Origin: Bordetella sp. LUAb4
GTDB lineage: Bacteria; Pseudomonadota; Gammaproteobacteria; Burkholderiales; Burkholderiaceae_B
Assembly: GCF_021325795.1 (NCBI RefSeq)
Contig: NZ_JAHPZX010000012.1
Span: 32,300-96,299, forward strand
Direction: 5' to 3'
DNA length: 64,000 nucleotides
The position numbers were made by a program, and so were the translations under genes. The notes under the pieces were generated by a model. The model did not search any database, was not told the origin of the DNA, and saw only the letters and a list, made by a program, of their open reading frames with translations. This document shows positions 55,114-64,000 of this stretch, in pieces; the first letter of the stretch is position 1, and each line of letters begins with the position of its first letter.

Positions 55114-56992
55114 GGTCTTCCTCCTTGCGGGCAGCTTCCTCCAACCCAAAAACGCGGAACATTGCGTAGTTCTTAACTACAAGCTCGAAATCAGACTGCT
55201 TGATGGTCGAATAGTCCGTCTCCATATAAGCTTCGGCGCACCATTCATCTTGTGCCGTAACGGTTTGCATCACTGACTCGCCGGCATGAATTTCGCGGTT
55301 TCTGTAAGTCTCTACCCAGCGATCCCGAATTGTCGGCCAAAGACCGTTCAAATCTATGCGTCCCCGGTGTTTCGTTTTAACAAACCCATCGTCGCGCCAA
55401 TAGCCGAACCAAGTCTTGCGCGCGGATTTCGCGTGGGGCTTGCCAGAGATCCAAATCATAATGCATGTAACCGTGCCCACCGGATAAAATAGCTCCGCCG
55501 GCATGGACATTACGGCGTCCAACGTATGATGCCTAAGAAGCTCGTCGCGCACAGGATTAGGCTTTATCGCGCATGACATCGGAACGATCGCAATACCAAT
55601 AGAGCCTGGCTCCAGACATTCAAGCAGTCGTTTGACAAAATATAGCTCATGCAACTCGGCATCGCTCTTCGACTGAGAATACGGGGGATTTAGCAACCCC
55701 ACATTCGGTTTCATTTTCTTAACAGCTTTTATGATCGCATCGTCGAAACAGCTTGCTTGGTGAAGATTAGCTTTTCCATCGCCTCGAAGGATCATATTAG
55801 ACGCCCCGAGCGCAAACATCTTGGGACTATTTTCAATTCCAATTAGGCGATTGCGCTTGATATCACTCCGCTGTTCCTCTGTGACGGCCCTTCTCAACAT
55901 ATGCTGCATTGCAGAGATTAGAAAACCTCCAGTCCCCGCACAAATGTCTAGAACCTTCGACTCCGGGCCCACATCAGCAAGTAGAGAGAAGAGCTCTGCC
56001 ACATGGCGTGGTGTCAACACAATTCCCAACGCCTTTTTGTCGCCCGCGGTGTACTTCAAAAATTCACCGTAGAATTGCCCAACCACATCGAAATCGTGAT
56101 AGACGTTGATGTAAGGCCAGACGTTATCGCAGATTCTCCCAATGATCTCTTTAAATACGCCGTCCGGGTACTCTTTTGCCGTTTTACTGTCCGGTTTCCC
56201 TAGGTTTGGATGAACCGCAATTGTTGAGTACGGCTGCAACATCGTGTCTTTTTTTGCCTGTGGTATGTCCGCCTTGTCCAGTTCTTTCTTAATCGCTGTC
56301 AACCAAGCTTCTTGCACATCGGCCGCCGCCAGTGCCTCGAACGTTTTCATAAACGAATTGTTCATCAGCGCGATTAGCGTGCCACTAACAAGAAGTGGCT
56401 TATCCTCCTCAGAGACCTTCGCTTTGGTCCAGATTAATTCGTGAAGCTCGCGCGAGAAGGCCAGAAGGTCAGCATGTCGCTTCTTCGCGACATCGGGGTC
56501 AAATGATGCCAATCTGTAGTAGTCGTCAAACGGAATAACCTGATCGACTAGAACCGCGGTTTCGTTCGTCAGTTCTTTGACGACCTCCGTCCCGGCAGCA
56601 AGCAGAAAATTTGAAACCTTCATTGAACTCAAGGTAGAACCGCTAACAGCAACGGCCACGACCGTGTAATGTTTTGCCAAAGCCTTCGCGTAGTGAAGAA
56701 CCCCATCGACCGCGAAGTCTTGAGGTCTGTTTCCATCGCGACTTTTATGCTTTTTCACCTCTGCTTTGCATTCGATGACGATGATGAACGCAGTGTCCTT
56801 GAGACTCGTAATAATGAACTCAGGGTAACCTGCATTTTCTTTCAAACTTTTGCTTGATTTCGAGAGCAAAGACTTAATTTTCGCTATTTCGGACTTCTGC
56901 TCTTCGACAGTTACGCCGTTATCAGCTTCGTAGTAACCGAGTGCTCGAAGCCCGTCGCGGACGAGAGCTTCCGTCTTTCGTTCGTTTGTCAT
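55097..56992 (-). CDS. Fused restriction nuclease-N6 adenine methylase (BcgIA-like)
   Basis: About 631 aa from MTNERK (56992); MASASP at 57040 is an alternative and neither has a strong ribosome-binding site. The N-terminal PD-(E/D)xK nuclease is GYPEFIITSL then VIECKAEV (E74, K76). A gamma-class methylase core follows: SAM motif VLDICAGTGGFLIS near residues 290-305 and catalytic NPPYSQ. With the S subunit it should form a type IIB/IIG restriction-modification enzyme that both cuts and methylates. No separate HsdR is present or needed. Confidence 0.85.
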   Translation of the reverse strand: MTNERKTEALVRDGLRALGYYEADNGVTVEEQKSEIAKIKSLLSKSSKSLKENAGYPEFIITSLKDTAFIIVIECKAEVKKHKSRDGNRPQDFAVDGVLHYAKALAKHYTVVAVAVSGSTLSSMKVSNFLLAAGTEVVKELTNETAVLVDQVIPFDDYYRLASFDPDVAKKRHADLLAFSRELHELIWTKAKVSEEDKPLLVSGTLIALMNNSFMKTFEALAAADVQEAWLTAIKKELDKADIPQAKKDTMLQPYSTIAVHPNLGKPDSKTAKEYPDGVFKEIIGRICDNVWPYINVYHDFDVVGQFYGEFLKYTAGDKKALGIVLTPRHVAELFSLLADVGPESKVLDICAGTGGFLISAMQHMLRRAVTEEQRSDIKRNRLIGIENSPKMFALGASNMILRGDGKANLHQASCFDDAIIKAVKKMKPNVGLLNPPYSQSKSDAELHELYFVKRLLECLEPGSIGIAIVPMSCAIKPNPVRDELLRHHTLDAVMSMPAELFYPVGTVTCIMIWISGKPHAKSARKTWFGYWRDDGFVKTKHRGRIDLNGLWPTIRDRWVETYRNREIHAGESVMQTVTAQDEWCAEAYMETDYSTIKQSDFELVVKNYAMFRVFGLEEAARKEEDHADDQ

Positions 56993-57399
56993 AAAAGAGT
57001 TGCGGTAATAGTTAGAGTGCACAGGTGAGGCACTAGCCATCTTTGGCGATGTACGCGTGATGAATGTGTTGGCTGCTCTAGAGCCCACCATATGTTGGCA
57101 AGGTGACGATGGTGGAGCCCTCCGTCACCAAAGGCTGCAATCGTACCAGCGATAAGGCTCCATTCGTTCGCCTACGGACCGCATCTGCCCCGGGGGAGGA
57201 GTTCTGAGTTCGAGGCCCTAAGCACGCAGACATCCCTCGCATTGCACTTAGAAGCACGCGCCGACCGTTCGGATCGGCATTGCCCATCTACCTCAGCACA
57301 CCGATGACCTCGTCAGGACATTCGCCGCCGTCCACCGAGCCCGCGTTGTACGCTAATATGACGCGTTCCGACAGGCGTGACATACCCCTGGAACGACAA

Positions 57400-57825
57400 A
57401 TGCCCATGGACCTTCCGACAATACAGAGTGTGCACGAACTAGAGCAAATCGGCACCGTTGACGAGATCCGTCAAAGGCTGGAGTTGGCAGTCCACCCACT
57501 GCGGATCGACGCGACGACGTATCCTGAATTGCTTGCCGTCCTGCAGACGCTGCAGACAAAGTGGTTGGACTTTCACCAGGGACCCTTCGTATCACGCCAA
57601 GCCGAACTCATTTTTTATCTGACCGAGCTTGAGGGGAGCGTGCGTAATAGGCTCTTAGGCATCACGGACGCACACTACCAAGATAAAGAAGTGGCAAAGA
57701 AGTGGTGTCGCTCCTTAGCCCAACAAGTGCATAGCGACAAAGGGGGAAATGACGCGGCATATCGAGTATTGCTCGATCTGTACAAGGTCATGACGGACTC
57801 AGAAGATGGGGATGATGATGCCTGA
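57400..57825 (+). CDS. Small protein with a degenerate J-like C-terminal domain
   Basis: About 141 aa from ATG 57400 (MPMDLP, GGAA upstream); the frame is open further upstream without a good start. The C-terminal segment KKWCRSLAQQVHSDKGGNDAAYRVLLDLYKVM matches helices II-III of a DnaJ domain, but the invariant HPD is HSD. The Pro change should prevent normal Hsp70 stimulation. The N-terminal 80 residues are helical and unknown. It overlaps the HNH gene by 20 nt, so the two probably work together. Confidence 0.68.
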   Translation: MPMDLPTIQSVHELEQIGTVDEIRQRLELAVHPLRIDATTYPELLAVLQTLQTKWLDFHQGPFVSRQAELIFYLTELEGSVRNRLLGITDAHYQDKEVAKKWCRSLAQQVHSDKGGNDAAYRVLLDLYKVMTDSEDGDDDA

Positions 57826-58510
57826 AAATCACCTACCCACTCTCTATGCCGCGGCCGACCTAAATCTGCAACTGCCTGATGCGAAGGACCTTATCACGCC
57901 CGAAGATGCATCTAGGACGCGCGAACTGATCCGAGAGGGAGGTGCATATACTCCTGCTGGCCAAGCCTTACAGGCTACCAAGGGAGTGGCCCAATACTTG
58001 GGTACGGACAGCGCGGGCGCAAAAAAGTTTTATAACGACTTACCCAATGAAGACAAGGTTCAGAACGGCAACGTACGATATGTCACGCACTCTGCGTTGA
58101 ATAAAGAAGTATCACGCCGCATCCAGGAGCCGCGCGACGTCTACAAACTCGAACGATTAAAGGACGCGGAAGCATGCCTGAATGCGTTCCGCGATCACCC
58201 TGAGTTGGAAAAGCGTCGACTATTGGCTGAGTCAAAAATTCGACGTGAGCTTCCCAAGCTGAAACAAAAGATGCTCAAGGCGGAGAATATTACTAATTGC
58301 CAAGTGAGTGGCGAGCCCCTTCAACCAGACGCCGAAGTACACCACATAGAGCGACAAGCAGACCAGCCGCACAAAAGCCTTGAGCCTGCCAACCTCTTGC
58401 TAATTAACAAGCCTCCGCACCGGGAGATCCATGACGCTGCAGCGCATTCCCCCGATGCTCTCGCTTCACTTGCATTAGAGAAAAAGTGGCCGTACAAACC
58501 TCGAACCTAG
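57806..58510 (+). CDS. HNH-type nuclease candidate
   Basis: Up to 234 aa; starts at 57806, 57812, 57815 or 57818 are all possible, and the last has GGGG 7 nt upstream. Residues 1-150 are charged and helical with no known domain. The C-terminal HNH motif is CQVSGEPLQPDAEVHHIE, then the NLLLINKPPHREIH region, giving HH, N and H residues, with only one obvious Cys. It likely cuts nucleic acid. It is coupled by overlap to the J-like protein and lies between two defence systems on the island. Confidence 0.7.
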   Translation: MGMMMPENHLPTLYAAADLNLQLPDAKDLITPEDASRTRELIREGGAYTPAGQALQATKGVAQYLGTDSAGAKKFYNDLPNEDKVQNGNVRYVTHSALNKEVSRRIQEPRDVYKLERLKDAEACLNAFRDHPELEKRRLLAESKIRRELPKLKQKMLKAENITNCQVSGEPLQPDAEVHHIERQADQPHKSLEPANLLLINKPPHREIHDAAAHSPDALASLALEKKWPYKPRT

Positions 58511-59200
58511 CGAACTTTAGAATATCTACGGATCAACCGGGCAAAGCACCTTATATGAACGACAACTGGCGCATGAAAACATATATTTATCGCTATTCAA
58601 AAATCGCGCTTAATTACCGCTTTCAACCTATTGTGTTGAAAAACTCGCGAGAGTCGATAGGGGTTCCCGACCCCTTGCCTGTGATGTGATCGTGGCTTGT
58701 GCTCGATTCTGAGAAGCCGATCAGAATTGACGTGCGACACGCGCCGCCGACGAGTTTTTCCACAGAACAGACCTAAAGCGGATCTTCACAGCAGACCAAT
58801 ACTAGGCGGTAGATGCCCCCAGGCGGTCAATCATCCGCTCCATTGGTAGACAAAAGCTGTTGCCTCCGGAACTCATGAGGCGGAGATTTGATCCAGCGTA
58901 TCGGTATTCCCGTATTGATGTCGTTTAAATAACCCCTTCCGCGGATCATGAGATCAAGGGCTCCAGCATCTGCGCTAGCGGCGCGCTTAGGGCCTTTCAA
59001 ATTTTCCATATTGGGGTGCCATTGAGGCGACGCAGACCTGACCAAGGTCGCCTTCATCAAGCCATCGTCAGTCCGATGTTGCAAAGCGGCCATAGTGGCA
59101 AAATCCAATCTTGCGAATTGATATCCAGCACATGCTCGGCTAGAGTTCCAAGTCTCACCGCCCCGGCACACGGCAGCTGGCCCGTCATCAAGGAAGGCAC
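58511..59200. other. Intergenic region with inverted repeat
   Basis: This 690-bp gap precedes the OLD nuclease gene. GAAAAACTCG (58638-58647) and CGAGTTTTTC (58751-58760) form a perfect 10-bp inverted repeat and may be ends of a decayed element. The GajA-like gene has a good ribosome-binding site, AGGAAGG at 59191-59197. A weak minus-strand gene candidate occupies 58827-59267. Confidence 0.6.
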
Positions 59201-59267
59201 ATGCACATCCAACACTTGGAGATTGCGAATTTTCGTAAGCTTCTGTCTGTCCGAATCGAGCTAGCAC
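58827..59267 (-). CDS. Doubtful hypothetical protein
   Basis: A 146-codon open frame with internal starts, for example MAALQHRTDD and MKATLVRSAS. Its C-terminal half reads naturally (GPKRAASADAGALDLMIRGRGYLNDINTGIPIRWIK), but no family is recognised. Its 5' end overlaps the GajA-like start by 67 nt on the opposite strand, so a shorter start is needed if it is real at all. Confidence 0.25.
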   Translation of the reverse strand: MLARFGQTEAYENSQSPSVGCACAFLDDGPAAVCRGGETWNSSRACAGYQFARLDFATMAALQHRTDDGLMKATLVRSASPQWHPNMENLKGPKRAASADAGALDLMIRGRGYLNDINTGIPIRWIKSPPHEFRRQQLLSTNGADD

Positions 59268-61498
59268 CCGAGACCACTATCCTTGTCGGCGCAAACAACA
59301 GCGGTAAATCTTCAGCGATGTTGGCGCTTCGGAAGTTCTTGGTTTCAAAAGCTTCTGCTTTCCGACTCCAAGACCTGACCCTGTCCCACCTCGCGACCAT
59401 TGATGGCATTGGGCAGGCGTGGGAAGCGGCTGATGCTGATTTTATAATGCCAGTATCGAACGACTGGGCAAACTGGCTACCTACGCTGGATATTTGGATA
59501 AAAGCCTCCAAAGGGGAGCTGCATCACATTCGTGATCTGATCCCAAACTTCGCGTGGCGAGGTGGCCATGTCGGTATGCGTTTCCGCCTTGAGCCAGACG
59601 AGATGCCGAAGCTCTTCGCCGACTACCGTAAGGAGCGGGCACGGGTCGTGCTGCTGCAAGAGGAAATCCAAAAGATAGCGCCCAAAGACGAAGCGCCTCA
59701 AACGCTGCCGCTGTGGCCCCAAAGCCTTCATGACTACTTAAATCGCCGCCTTGGCAAGACCTTTAAAGTTCGCTGGTACCGGCTGGACCCGAGCCAGCTC
59801 CAGGCCCCGAATCCGATCACTCGCACAGCCAACCGGCAGTCACTCACAGCGACGGCCGATCCGCTGGAGCGCAATCCACTTCTGAACCTTATCCGTATTC
59901 ATGAGATCAATGCTCAGCGAGGATTCGGCGACAGCACGGACGAAGGCCAGGATGCGGGACAATCTGGCTCGGGCAAAAAGCTCTCCGAACAGCTACGCGC
60001 CTATTACAGCCGCCACCTAGACCCGGGTGACAGCCCTGAGGTTTCAGACCTTGAGGCGCTCCGGGCCATTGAAGCTGCTCAAACCGCTTTCGACACTCGC
60101 TTGAGATCCAGCTTTGCACCCGCGCTCAAGGAAGTGGAAGGACTGGGCTATCCCAACAATTCCGATCCTGCCATCCGAGTAGCCACCCGCCTCGCGCCCA
60201 CGGACGGCATGAATCACGAAGCCGCCGTTCTGTTTGAACTCGATTCAGTCGCAGGAGCACCTGGTGCGCCGCCCCTTCGCCTTCCAGAAACGTCGAATGG
60301 GCTCGGCTATCAAAACCTGATCTCGATGATCTTCCAATTGATGGCATTCAGGGATAGCTGGCTGAAGAAAGGCCGATCCGCTGACGAGCAAAGCGCTGCT
60401 GGCATCGAGCCCATCCATTTAGTGCTGATCGAGGAGCCTGAGGCTCACCTCCACGTGCAGGTGCAGCAGGCGTTCGTGAAACACGCCTATCACGTACTGT
60501 GCAACGATGCGGTGCTAAAGGACTTCCCTAATCTCAAAACCCAGCTGGTGGTGAGTACGCATTCAAGCCATGTGGCACATGAAGTCGATTATGAGAACTT
60601 GCGCTATTTCCGTCGGCTTCCATCTGGCATGGATGGGGTTCCGATACCGGTATCGACGGTATCAAACCTCAGCACCGTGTTTGGCCACGCTACCCAGACC
60701 AAGGAGTTCGTCACGCGCTACCTGCGAGCGCAGCACGCCGATCTCTTCTTCGCGGACGCGGTGATCCTGGTCGAAGGCGCCGCTGAGCGTATGATGCTGC
60801 CCCATTTCTTACGCCAGCATTTTCGCTTTTTAGACCAGTGCTACATCACAGTCCTCGACATCGGCGGGAGCCACGCTCATCGACTTCGACCGTTGATTGA
60901 CTCACTCGGGATTGTAACCTTGGTCATCACCGATCTAGACGCTGGGATCCTCCAGGTTGCCAAACCTGTCGAGAGGGCCGCGCGCCAGATGACGAACAAC
61001 CCCACTCTACGCCACTGGATGAAAGCCACTAAGCTGGGGCACGATATTGATACATTGCTGGATCTTCCAGCCGAGCAGAAAACACAACAAATCGATTTTC
61101 TGTTTGCGATAAGAATCGCGTACCAAACCCCCATCTCCATCCGGCTTCCCAAGACAGGCGCGGTGGTCGAGGCGCTCCCCAACACCTTTGAAGACAGTCT
61201 GGTATTGAGCAACGTCAAGCATTTCGCAGGAAAGTCCGGCCGTGGCCTGATGCGAGCGTTTGGCAAAGCCATAGAAGCTGCTGAAACATCGACTGATCTC
61301 GGGACAGCACTGTTCAATAAATTGCGCGATGGCGACAAGGCTGAGTTTGCCTTGCAGGTTTTGGCCGACTCTCAGTTCGCGCAGCTGAATGTACCTGCGT
61401 ACATCCTTGAGGGGCTGGACTGGCTGCAGTCCAAACTTAAGATGAAGAGTAAGGAGTTCTTGTTGATCCCGTCGGCGATTGTCGAGGTCACACCATGA
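59201..61498 (+). CDS. gajA: Gabija-like OLD-family ATPase-nuclease (GajA-like, class 2 OLD)
   Basis: A 765-aa protein, longer than typical GajA (about 580). The ABC-type ATPase has Walker A GANNSGKSS at residues 30-38, a signature-like NGLGYQNLISM at 366-376, Walker B LVLIEEPEAHLH at 407-418 and a switch His in STHSSHVAHE. The Toprim nuclease has E525 in VEGAAERMMLP and ITDLDAG at 576-582. An approximately 150-residue insert separates the ATPase lobes. In Gabija, GajA nicks DNA when phage replication depletes nucleotides and acts with GajB. It overlaps the helicase gene by 4 nt. Confidence 0.85.
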   Translation: MHIQHLEIANFRKLLSVRIELAPETTILVGANNSGKSSAMLALRKFLVSKASAFRLQDLTLSHLATIDGIGQAWEAADADFIMPVSNDWANWLPTLDIWIKASKGELHHIRDLIPNFAWRGGHVGMRFRLEPDEMPKLFADYRKERARVVLLQEEIQKIAPKDEAPQTLPLWPQSLHDYLNRRLGKTFKVRWYRLDPSQLQAPNPITRTANRQSLTATADPLERNPLLNLIRIHEINAQRGFGDSTDEGQDAGQSGSGKKLSEQLRAYYSRHLDPGDSPEVSDLEALRAIEAAQTAFDTRLRSSFAPALKEVEGLGYPNNSDPAIRVATRLAPTDGMNHEAAVLFELDSVAGAPGAPPLRLPETSNGLGYQNLISMIFQLMAFRDSWLKKGRSADEQSAAGIEPIHLVLIEEPEAHLHVQVQQAFVKHAYHVLCNDAVLKDFPNLKTQLVVSTHSSHVAHEVDYENLRYFRRLPSGMDGVPIPVSTVSNLSTVFGHATQTKEFVTRYLRAQHADLFFADAVILVEGAAERMMLPHFLRQHFRFLDQCYITVLDIGGSHAHRLRPLIDSLGIVTLVITDLDAGILQVAKPVERAARQMTNNPTLRHWMKATKLGHDIDTLLDLPAEQKTQQIDFLFAIRIAYQTPISIRLPKTGAVVEALPNTFEDSLVLSNVKHFAGKSGRGLMRAFGKAIEAAETSTDLGTALFNKLRDGDKAEFALQVLADSQFAQLNVPAYILEGLDWLQSKLKMKSKEFLLIPSAIVEVTP

Positions 61499-63366
61499 AC
61501 GCTGTGCTTGGAGCAGCCGCTGAAGACGTGCCTGACGCCGACCAGGTCATCCAGGAATGCCTGAATCTGAACCGCCCCAAAAGCTTTTTTCTGTACGCCG
61601 GCGCGGGTTCGGGGAAAACGCATTCACTGGTCAAGGCCGTGAGCGTTCTCAAAACTCGGGAGCGTAAAAGACTTACCTTCGAGGGGCGCCAGATTGCGGT
61701 CATCACCTACACCAACGCCGCGTGTGAAGAGATTGCACGCCGGCTCGAACACGATCCTTTGGTCATGGTCTCCACTATTCACGCCTTCTCGTGGCGGATG
61801 ATCCAAGGCTTCAACGACGATATACGCGAATGGTTACGCATCAAGCTGGCAGAGGACATTGCCGATCTGAACGAAAAGCTCGAAAGGGCGCGGTCCGAAA
61901 ACAAAACGGCTCGCACCAACCGCGCGTCACGCGATAGTAAGGTACGCCGCGTGGCCGTATTGGACGAAATCACCAGCTTCACTTACAGCCCGACAGGAGA
62001 TAAGCGAGGTCGTCAGGCGCTGAACCATAGCGAGGTCATCCAGATGGCAGCTGCGTTCATTCAGCAGCGTCCACTACTGGACGTCATGGCAGATCTGCAC
62101 CCAGTGATCCTGATCGACGAGAGCCAGGACACCAATGGCCCCCTCATGGACGCTTTTTTGCGGGCTCAGGCGCTGATCCCAGATCGATTTTGCCTTGGAC
62201 TTCTGGGTGACACCATGCAGCGTATCTACAACGACGGTAAAGAACATCTCGAAGAGGCTATTCCCGAAGACTGGGCTATCCCCGAGAAGCCTATGAATCG
62301 ACGCTGCCCGAGGCGGGTTGTCGACCTGATCAACGTCATTCGTCGGGGCGCCGATGACCATCAGCAGATCCCTAACCCTGATGCCATCCAAGGCGCGGTG
62401 CGGATGTTTTGCACCCAGCAAGTCGCTGGCCAGGATTTTAGGTTGGAAGCCCATATTGCGCACCGGATGTCAGAAATCACCGGAGACGAACAATGGGCGA
62501 CCGGCACCTCAGGCCGCAAAACGCTGATCCTCGAGCATAAAATGGCCGGTCGGCGTATGGGCTTCGACGGTATCTTCACCCCGCTCTATGCTGTCGAGCA
62601 CCTGCGTACGGGGCTGCTGGACGGTACGCTGCCGGTGCTGAATCTTTTCTTTGATAACGTCATGCCCATTCTGGCTGCTGCCAAAATCAACGATTTTGGA
62701 TTGATGGAAGCAGTCCGCCTGCGATCTCCTCTGCTTGACTCACGACACATGAAGGACTCACCGGACCAGCTCGCCTTGCTGGAGAGCGTCGGCGCGGCAA
62801 CCCACGCGCTGTGCGGCCTTTTTGATGGTAACGACCCGTTGATTACGGAAGTCGTGCAGATCCTAATCGACACCGCACTGCTTGATATCCCCGAGCGCCT
62901 TCTAGTGGCCCAGGAACTTGGCGTAACGAACGATGACCCACCCGAGTACTCTGATCGCGATGCTCTGGAGATACACGCCTATCAAGTTTTACTAGGACGG
63001 CGTTTTTCGGAAATGGCCGCGTTCGCAGGTTATGCACAGGGACTTTCCCCATTTGACACCCATCAGGGTGTCAAAGGTCTGGAATTCCCGCGGGTCATGG
63101 TGATTCTCAACGACGAGGAGGCTGGCGGGTTTCTCTTCAGCTACGATAAGCTCCTCGGGGTCAAACCACTTTCAGACGGCGACCGCAAGAATCAGCGGGA
63201 AGGCAAGGACGACGCGGTGGCTCGTACTCGGCGGCTGCTCTACGTCACATGTAGTCGCGCCGAGGAGAGCCTCGCGATCGTGGTCTATACGGGCCAGCCA
63301 GAGATAGCCAGGCGGCGGGTTCTCGATGCGGGCTGGCTAACGCCGAACGAAATCGAAATTTTCTAA
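61495..63366 (+). CDS. gajB: UvrD/Rep-like SF1 helicase (GajB-like)
   Basis: A 623-aa helicase. Walker A is AGAGSGKT at residues 35-42, motif Ia TYTNAACEEIARRL, motif II IDESQD at 207-212 and motif III GLLGDTMQRIY. Motif IV-V appears as HQGVKGLEFPRVMVIL and motif VI as RRLLYVTCSRAEESLAIV. Length matches GajB-type partners of class 2 OLD nucleases. The ATGA overlap with the nuclease gene indicates co-translation, as in Gabija operons. An internal segment (about 300-470) is less conserved in appearance. Confidence 0.88.
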   Translation: MNAVLGAAAEDVPDADQVIQECLNLNRPKSFFLYAGAGSGKTHSLVKAVSVLKTRERKRLTFEGRQIAVITYTNAACEEIARRLEHDPLVMVSTIHAFSWRMIQGFNDDIREWLRIKLAEDIADLNEKLERARSENKTARTNRASRDSKVRRVAVLDEITSFTYSPTGDKRGRQALNHSEVIQMAAAFIQQRPLLDVMADLHPVILIDESQDTNGPLMDAFLRAQALIPDRFCLGLLGDTMQRIYNDGKEHLEEAIPEDWAIPEKPMNRRCPRRVVDLINVIRRGADDHQQIPNPDAIQGAVRMFCTQQVAGQDFRLEAHIAHRMSEITGDEQWATGTSGRKTLILEHKMAGRRMGFDGIFTPLYAVEHLRTGLLDGTLPVLNLFFDNVMPILAAAKINDFGLMEAVRLRSPLLDSRHMKDSPDQLALLESVGAATHALCGLFDGNDPLITEVVQILIDTALLDIPERLLVAQELGVTNDDPPEYSDRDALEIHAYQVLLGRRFSEMAAFAGYAQGLSPFDTHQGVKGLEFPRVMVILNDEEAGGFLFSYDKLLGVKPLSDGDRKNQREGKDDAVARTRRLLYVTCSRAEESLAIVVYTGQPEIARRRVLDAGWLTPNEIEIF

Positions 63367-63873
63367 TGACACCAGCAAACTAGTTGTGGGCAGCCCCTCC
63401 CACCGAAGGATCCTGTGACCTCGTTCTTTCATCTGTAGAGCGCGAAGGTTCACGGCGTAGAAAGTACGTTTATGGACTCTGGTGATGCGACAGCGGCGCA
63501 CCCAGCCGGCAAGGAAGGGCTGCATTGGTTTGAAGCTCAACCAAAAGAAAACTCGGGCTACCACATTGGGTTTCGCGAGCCTCATTGATCAATGTCCGCT
63601 TCTGGCCGTTGGTAGCCAATAGCACTTTGACGGCAAATGGGAATCAATGTCGGATGAGTCGGAACTACTGCAAATTAGTCAATCCATCTATCGTGCTGCT
63701 GCAGGAAGCTTACCGCCTAGCACGAGACCATCCACCGACGCATGACCTCTCATGCGTCGGTGTTGAACGTCGGGACTGCAGTGATTCTTCACTCAATCCA
63801 ATTGAACCGCCTATGACACCCGACATGACTTGACATTCTTCGGCAGCCTGCAAGACAACGCTGAATTCCTAAT
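63367..63873. other. Intergenic region before IS21 element
   Basis: No gene is called. A minus-strand frame at 63337-63585 overlaps the helicase stop and looks non-coding. CACCGACGCATGA (63733-63745) and its exact complement (63750-63762) form a 13-bp stem with a 4-nt loop. AATGTCCGCTTC at 63591-63602 repeats a segment at 53862-53873. Confidence 0.6.
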
Positions 63874-64000
63874 TGTTGGCGCCGGTGTGATACTGACCCA
63901 CGTCGTCGGAGTAAATCTGACCCACCTGAGCAATGATGGTGGCCTTTTGGCCATCAACAATGTTGACTCAGGAGCAAGCAGTGGAGATCAAAGTAATGGC
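63874..64000 (+). mobile_element. IS21-family insertion sequence, left end (truncated by window)
   Basis: The end begins TGTTGGCGCCGGTGTGATAC and contains two CTGACCCAC boxes (63893-63901, 63917-63925), the repeated transposase-binding boxes usual at IS21 ends. The transposase start follows at 63960. The right end is outside the window, so completeness is unknown. Confidence 0.75.
63960..64000 (+). CDS. istA: IstA-like IS21 transposase, first codons only
   Basis: ATG 63960 opens MLTQEQAVEIKVM, the characteristic start of IstA proteins, which continue with a helix-turn-helix and DDE domain. Only 13 codons and part of the next lie in the window. The partner ATPase gene istB would follow outside. 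Confidence 0.75.
   Translation, partial: MLTQEQAVEIKVM

Noticed and set aside
63337..63585. An 82-codon minus-strand gene after the helicase
   Set aside because: It overlaps the helicase end, has no ribosome-binding site or recognisable family, and its composition resembles chance translation.

Overview
The window looks like chromosomal DNA of a high-GC betaproteobacterium, most likely Alcaligenaceae (Bordetella/Achromobacter type). The grounds are two Bug-type (tripartite tricarboxylate) solute-binding proteins, a Baeyer-Villiger monooxygenase/SDR pair, very large Gly-rich autotransporters and codon use rich in G/C. This is inference from gene families; no species marker is present.

Left part (1-30.9 kb) reads as ordinary to moderately variable chromosome. 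In order it holds: a BVMO-SDR operon; a Bug protein; an MFS-SDR operon with a divergent FCD-type GntR regulator; a methyl-accepting chemotaxis protein; a NarL-type response regulator and its overlapping 7TM histidine kinase; a 2353-aa autotransporter; a SARP/BTAD-TPR regulator divergent from a SAM methyltransferase; a second, paralogous 2174-aa autotransporter on the other strand; an 11-bp minisatellite; and a second Bug protein. The two autotransporters share the barrel domain and a reiterated (A/L/V)QS(I/V)GGGGG passenger motif. The kinase/regulator pair and the SARP regulator flank them and are candidate controllers.

Middle part (30.9-42 kb) begins the accessory region and has lower GC in places. 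It holds a His-Xaa-Ser peptide system (hxsA, hxsC, hxsB, with no hxsD visible), an SRA-like/HNH nuclease that may be modification-dependent, a tiny three-gene operon of unknown function, and a four-gene minus-strand cassette. That cassette encodes a two-headed muralytic protein (transglycosylase-like plus papain-like domains with an SH3 linker), a frameshifted membrane protein, a Ser-hydrolase/lipase and a lipoprotein.

Right part (42-64 kb) is a defence-type island. A type III restriction-modification pair (mod-res) lies between two direct copies of a ~70-bp double hairpin. It is followed by a C39-like protein, an XRE regulator beside a perfect 20-bp inverted repeat, small exported proteins, a GT4 glycosyltransferase, two plasmid/ICE-type small genes and a tyrosine recombinase. 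Next comes a TIR-domain gene sitting alone inside a ~1.2-kb unit bounded by 28-bp inverted repeats and 7-bp direct repeats. Then follow a BcgI-like two-subunit restriction-modification system, an overlapping J-like/HNH gene pair, a Gabija-like OLD-nuclease/UvrD-helicase pair, and the left end of an IS21-family element running off the window. No rRNA, intact tRNA or CRISPR array was found.
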